Assembly (NCBI GenBank): GCA_002293295.1
Contig: DBCY01000038.1
Location: 10,846-20,388, forward strand
DNA: 9,543 nucleotides
Direction: 5' to 3'
Source of the DNA: Ruminococcus sp. UBA946
GTDB lineage: Bacteria; Bacillota; Clostridia; Oscillospirales; Ruminococcaceae
The notes beneath the pieces are model-generated. The model was not told the origin of the DNA, ran no database searches, and worked only from the letters and a program-made list of their open reading frames with translations. Made by a program: the position numbers and the translations under genes. Positions 7,099 to 9,543 of this stretch are shown piece after piece. Every line of letters begins with the position of its first letter. The stretch's first letter is position 1.

Positions 7099-7784
7099 TA
7101 TGCTTCCTTTCTGATTATATTATAATCCTCTTTAGCGTCAATCGTCATTATAAATACATTCCTCATCAGAACTTTTTCCTTTTCAAGAATAACCCGTATA
7201 TTTTCTTCTGAAATTTTCAATCTTTCCAATGCTCCCGGTATTATTTTACCCTGTTCGATGACAAGTTCAGGAGGATTATCGGATTTATCATAATTTTCAT
7301 CAGGATTCACAGACATGTTCGTGGCAGTCTGATACGGTCTCTTTTGGTAAACGGAAACGCTTCCCGTCGTTTCCACAACAGCAAACTGAACCTCCGAAAT
7401 ATCGAAAATACCCTGCGACCTAAGAACGGAAACCAAATCATCAACGGAAAAACGGATGTCCTTCATTTTTTTCTGGTCAATTTCCCCGTTGCTGATGACG
7501 ACAACAGGCTTTCCGCAGGTCAATGTCCGGAGCCTCCTTGACTTTACCCCCAGCCATGACATTATCACGTCAATGCAGGCAAGCGTCAGTATGGGGAGTA
7601 TACCGGTCAGCAGCGGTATGCTGGCATCCTCTACCGGCAGTGTTGCTATATTGGAAATGAGTATTGTCACGGCAAGTTCAGACGGCTGAAGCTCGCCGAT
7701 TTGGTGTTTGCCCATAAGCCTTACCGAAAAAATCAGCAGCATATATAAAACAACGGCTCTTATAAAAACTATAGCCATAAGCAT
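7098..7784 (-). CDS. DUF421 (YetF-like) membrane protein
   Basis: A 228-residue protein of the DUF421/YetF family. Three hydrophobic segments lie at about residues 4-21, 37-52 and 57-77. The signature RLMGKHQIGELQPSELAVT follows the first. The cytosolic part contains the family pattern GKPVVVISNGEID (91-103), the DDLVSVLRSQGIFDISEVQFAVVET region and a C-terminal sub-domain. Its biochemical role is unknown; in Bacillus a DUF421 domain occurs in 2Duf, a spore inner-membrane protein linked to heat resistance, so a spore role is possible. The start at 7784 has CGGAGT only four bases upstream; the ATG two codons later (7778) has better spacing (10 bases) and is an equal candidate. It is first in a two-gene operon with the DUF4363 gene and diverges from the GerA gene. 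Confidence 0.9.
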   Translation of the reverse strand: MLMAIVFIRAVVLYMLLIFSVRLMGKHQIGELQPSELAVTILISNIATLPVEDASIPLLTGILPILTLACIDVIMSWLGVKSRRLRTLTCGKPVVVISNGEIDQKKMKDIRFSVDDLVSVLRSQGIFDISEVQFAVVETTGSVSVYQKRPYQTATNMSVNPDENYDKSDNPPELVIEQGKIIPGALERLKISEENIRVILEKEKVLMRNVFIMTIDAKEDYNIIRKEA

Positions 7785-7801
7785 TTTACTCCGTTCGTGT
7801 T

Positions 7802-7819
7802 ATTGTTCAGTACGCATTA
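7802..7819 (+). repeat. 18-bp direct repeat, right copy
   Basis: The second copy of ATTGTTCAGTACGCATTA lies 17 bases upstream of the DUF421 start, inside the operon's 5' leader. Imperfect similarity to the left copy runs on to about 7833, two bases short of the GTAG that precedes the hairpin at 7840. The copies are in the same orientation, 1096 bases apart. Confidence 0.85.
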
Positions 7820-7835
7820 AATATTACATTACCTT

Positions 7836-7862
7836 GTAGGGGTCGCAGTCCACTGCGACCCG
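7836..7862 (+). repeat. REP-like hairpin with GTAG foot
   Basis: GTAG (7836-7839) is followed at once by GGGTCGCAGT, a CC loop and ACTGCGACCC, a perfect GC-rich palindrome (7840-7861). A GTAG tetranucleotide at the foot of a hairpin is the hallmark of REP elements mobilised by RAYT (TnpA-REP) transposases. No RAYT gene is in the window and only one copy is seen, so the element type is inferred. Neither flank has a T-run, which argues against a simple terminator. Confidence 0.6.
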
Positions 7863-7998
7863 CTTTGTCATCAGTTTTAGTAAGTATTATCCATATGTTT
7901 ATCTTAATTAAAATAAATGAAAATATACCATGTATTTTTTAACTATATTTGGGTATTCTATAATGTCTGTGCAACAATAATAAAAGGACGGTCTTTTT

Positions 7999-9489
7999 AT
8001 GAGTTACCCAAATATGAACAATTACAAAAACATCCCGCTGAATAAGTCACTGGATGAAAATATAAAGAATATACAGAATATAACGGATAAAACTTCCGAT
8101 TTGCTTTTGAATCCGTTTTATATCGCCAATGTTAAATGCTGCCTTATCTGCTTTGAAGGAATGATTTCAGTCCAGGTAATTACAAACCTTATTCTGCGTC
8201 CCCTTTCCGAGCTGGCGGTAAAAATGCCGCTTAACGCAACAAGCAATGATATTTTCGAACGCGTTGACCAGAATATGCTGCTTGCCATTGACAAAGGTCT
8301 GACAACCGAATACGGCGACCTTATCAAACGGCTTATGAGCGGGTTTGCCGTATTAATTATTGACGGCGTCGGAACGGCTGTTTCACTCGGTGTTCAGGGA
8401 TTTGCAATGAGGGGTATAGAAGACGCTTCTGCGGAGGGTAACATTTACGGAGCGCATGAGGGCTTTGTAGAGGTTGTAAGGACAAACATGTCACTTGTCC
8501 GCAGACGTATAAAATCCCCGAAGCTGAAATTTGAGCTTTTCCCCGTTTCAAAAACAAGCCAGGTAGATGTCGTCCTGACATATATGAACGACAGGGTTCC
8601 CGTAAGTCTTGTGAATAAAATAAAAAACAGGCTTAAGAGCATGGACCTTGAGTCTGTTTTAGGAACAGGCTATATAGAGCCGTATCTGAACGATACGAAT
8701 ATTTCGTTCTTTTCGGGGGTTTCGACAACCGAACGCCCCGATGTATTCTGCGCAAAGCTTCTGGAGGGAAGGATAGGGATTCTGATAGACGGTTCCCCGT
8801 TTTCCCTTATGCTCCCTTACCTTTTTATAGAAAATTTCCAGACGCTTGATGATTATAATTTTCGTCCTTATTATACGACTTTAATACGCTGGTTAAGGTA
8901 TCTGGCGTTTTTCCTCAGTATTTTCCTGCCTGCCGTATATGTCGCTATGATAACCTTCCACCCCGAGCTTTTCAATCACACGCTGATAATGACCCTTGCC
9001 GCCGCCGAGGAGCTTGCTCCTCTTCCTCTTGCCGCCGAAGCCCTTATCGTCCTTTTTTCATTTGAAATAATACGCGAGGCGGGGTTAAGGCTCCCTAAGA
9101 ACGTCGGAGGCGTCGTATCGTTCGTCGGAGGACTGCTTATAGGAGACGCCGCCGTTTCAGCCGGGATTATTTCAAATCCGCTTTTGCTGGTATGCGCAAT
9201 AGCGGTTACCTCCTCTTTTGTAATACCGAACCTGAACCAATCCGTCACCGCCCTTCGTTTTATAGCGATTGCGGCGGGCGGAGTGAGCGGATTATACGGT
9301 ATTGCCCTGCTTGCGGCTGCCATTCTGATAAATATCTGTTCGCTTGAAAGCGCCGGGGCTCCGGTCATGGCGCCCGTATCGCCTTTTACTCCAAAAGCGA
9401 TGCGGGACGTATTGACGCGTATAGGATTCAAGAGAATGGCTGCCGGAAACGCAACAGTAGAAAAGCTTCACGGTGTAAATATTGACTAG
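7999..9489 (+). CDS. GerA family spore germination protein (GerAA/SpoVAF-like)
   Basis: A 496-residue protein of the GerA family: A subunits of germinant receptors, or SpoVAF, in the spore inner membrane. The soluble N-terminal half contains CFEGMIS and the signature GAHEGFVEVVRTNMSLVRRRI (from residue 151); the usual GPREGF appears here as GAHEGF. EGRIGILIDGSP (256-267) precedes the membrane half, with helices from about 297 onward, and FEIIREAGLRLPKNVG (355-370) is a second family signature. Length matches the family (about 480-540). The start has AAAGGAC about ten bases upstream. Gene order does not decide between a receptor A subunit and a SpoVAF type: no gerB, gerC or spoVA gene is seen, though only 54 bases remain downstream. 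It diverges from the DUF421 operon. Expression in the forespore is expected for the family; I saw no convincing sigma-G or sigma-F site. Confidence 0.92.
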   Translation: MSYPNMNNYKNIPLNKSLDENIKNIQNITDKTSDLLLNPFYIANVKCCLICFEGMISVQVITNLILRPLSELAVKMPLNATSNDIFERVDQNMLLAIDKGLTTEYGDLIKRLMSGFAVLIIDGVGTAVSLGVQGFAMRGIEDASAEGNIYGAHEGFVEVVRTNMSLVRRRIKSPKLKFELFPVSKTSQVDVVLTYMNDRVPVSLVNKIKNRLKSMDLESVLGTGYIEPYLNDTNISFFSGVSTTERPDVFCAKLLEGRIGILIDGSPFSLMLPYLFIENFQTLDDYNFRPYYTTLIRWLRYLAFFLSIFLPAVYVAMITFHPELFNHTLIMTLAAAEELAPLPLAAEALIVLFSFEIIREAGLRLPKNVGGVVSFVGGLLIGDAAVSAGIISNPLLLVCAIAVTSSFVIPNLNQSVTALRFIAIAAGGVSGLYGIALLAAAILINICSLESAGAPVMAPVSPFTPKAMRDVLTRIGFKRMAAGNATVEKLHGVNID

Positions 9490-9543
9490 CGCCTCGCAAC
9501 AGCGTCTAAAGTTACAGAATAATAAAAAATCATACCGCCGCAG

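Noticed and set aside
7456..7689. Plus-strand open frames inside the DUF421 gene (also 7344-7541)
   Set aside because: They are antisense to a clear DUF421 gene and have no start context.
6706..7819. The two 18-bp repeats as a CRISPR array or insertion sequence ends
   Set aside because: There are only two copies, 1096 bases apart, in direct not inverted orientation, and no transposase or cas gene lies between them.
7932..7964. Possible forespore (sigma-F/G) promoter, GTATT then GGGTATTCTA, before the GerA gene
   Set aside because: The spacing is short (14 bases) and two -10 positions disagree with the consensus; a TATAAT at 7959-7964 also lacks a good -35. Not strong enough to annotate.
8976..9431. 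151-codon antisense open frame across the GerA membrane half
   Set aside because: It mirrors GC-rich codons of a conserved family; Ala/Ile/Pro-rich low-quality translation and no ribosome site.

Overview
The window reads as chromosomal DNA from a low-to-moderate-GC, endospore-forming Clostridia-type Firmicute, probably an anaerobic fibre or glycan user. The clues are a GerA-family spore-germination membrane protein, a DUF421-DUF4363 pair of the clostridial kind, a GH94 disaccharide phosphorylase, purine-rich ribosome binding sites ahead of most genes, and near-consensus sigma-A promoters. No phage, plasmid, CRISPR or transposase genes are visible. I do not assign a genus.

Layout, left to right. 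(1) 3-221 is the probable C-terminal end of an unrecognised gene entering from the left edge. (2) 313-1680 encodes a six-helix ABC-2 type permease of the NatB/YhaP type with no ATPase beside it. (3) 1681-2201 is an unusual spacer. It holds short degenerate direct repeats, an overlooked reading frame for a small two-helix membrane protein with no ATG, GTG or TTG at the expected place (about 1853-2146), and a perfect 14-bp inverted repeat. (4) 2280-3803 encodes a large unrecognised lipoprotein. (5) 3890-6440 is a self-contained transcription unit: sigma-A promoter, a stem-loop at the mRNA 5' end, the GH94 phosphorylase gene (798 aa) and a strong intrinsic terminator. (6) 6463-6588 is a single tRNA-Arg(ACG) gene with its own perfect consensus promoter. 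(7) 6721-7784, minus strand, is a two-gene operon, DUF421 (YetF-like) then DUF4363, translationally coupled through TAATG. (8) 7999-9489, plus strand, is a GerA-family gene diverging from that operon.

How the genes may work together. The GH94 enzyme would phosphorolyse an imported beta-linked disaccharide into a sugar 1-phosphate plus a free sugar or sugar acid, saving ATP; no sugar transporter or regulator lies beside it. The divergent GerA and DUF421/DUF4363 genes may both serve the spore inner membrane. That is an inference from family knowledge: GerA proteins are germinant receptor or SpoVAF-type subunits, and a DUF421 domain occurs in the spore protein 2Duf.

The most unexplained structure is around the DUF421-DUF4363 operon. 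An identical 18-bp direct repeat (about 27 of 32 bases alike over a longer span) brackets it, one copy overlapping the DUF4363 stop codon and the other in the operon's 5' leader. The leader copy abuts a REP-like hairpin preceded by GTAG. This suggests a mobile or duplicated segment, or a shared regulatory site. I found no clear new multi-gene defence or biosynthetic system.
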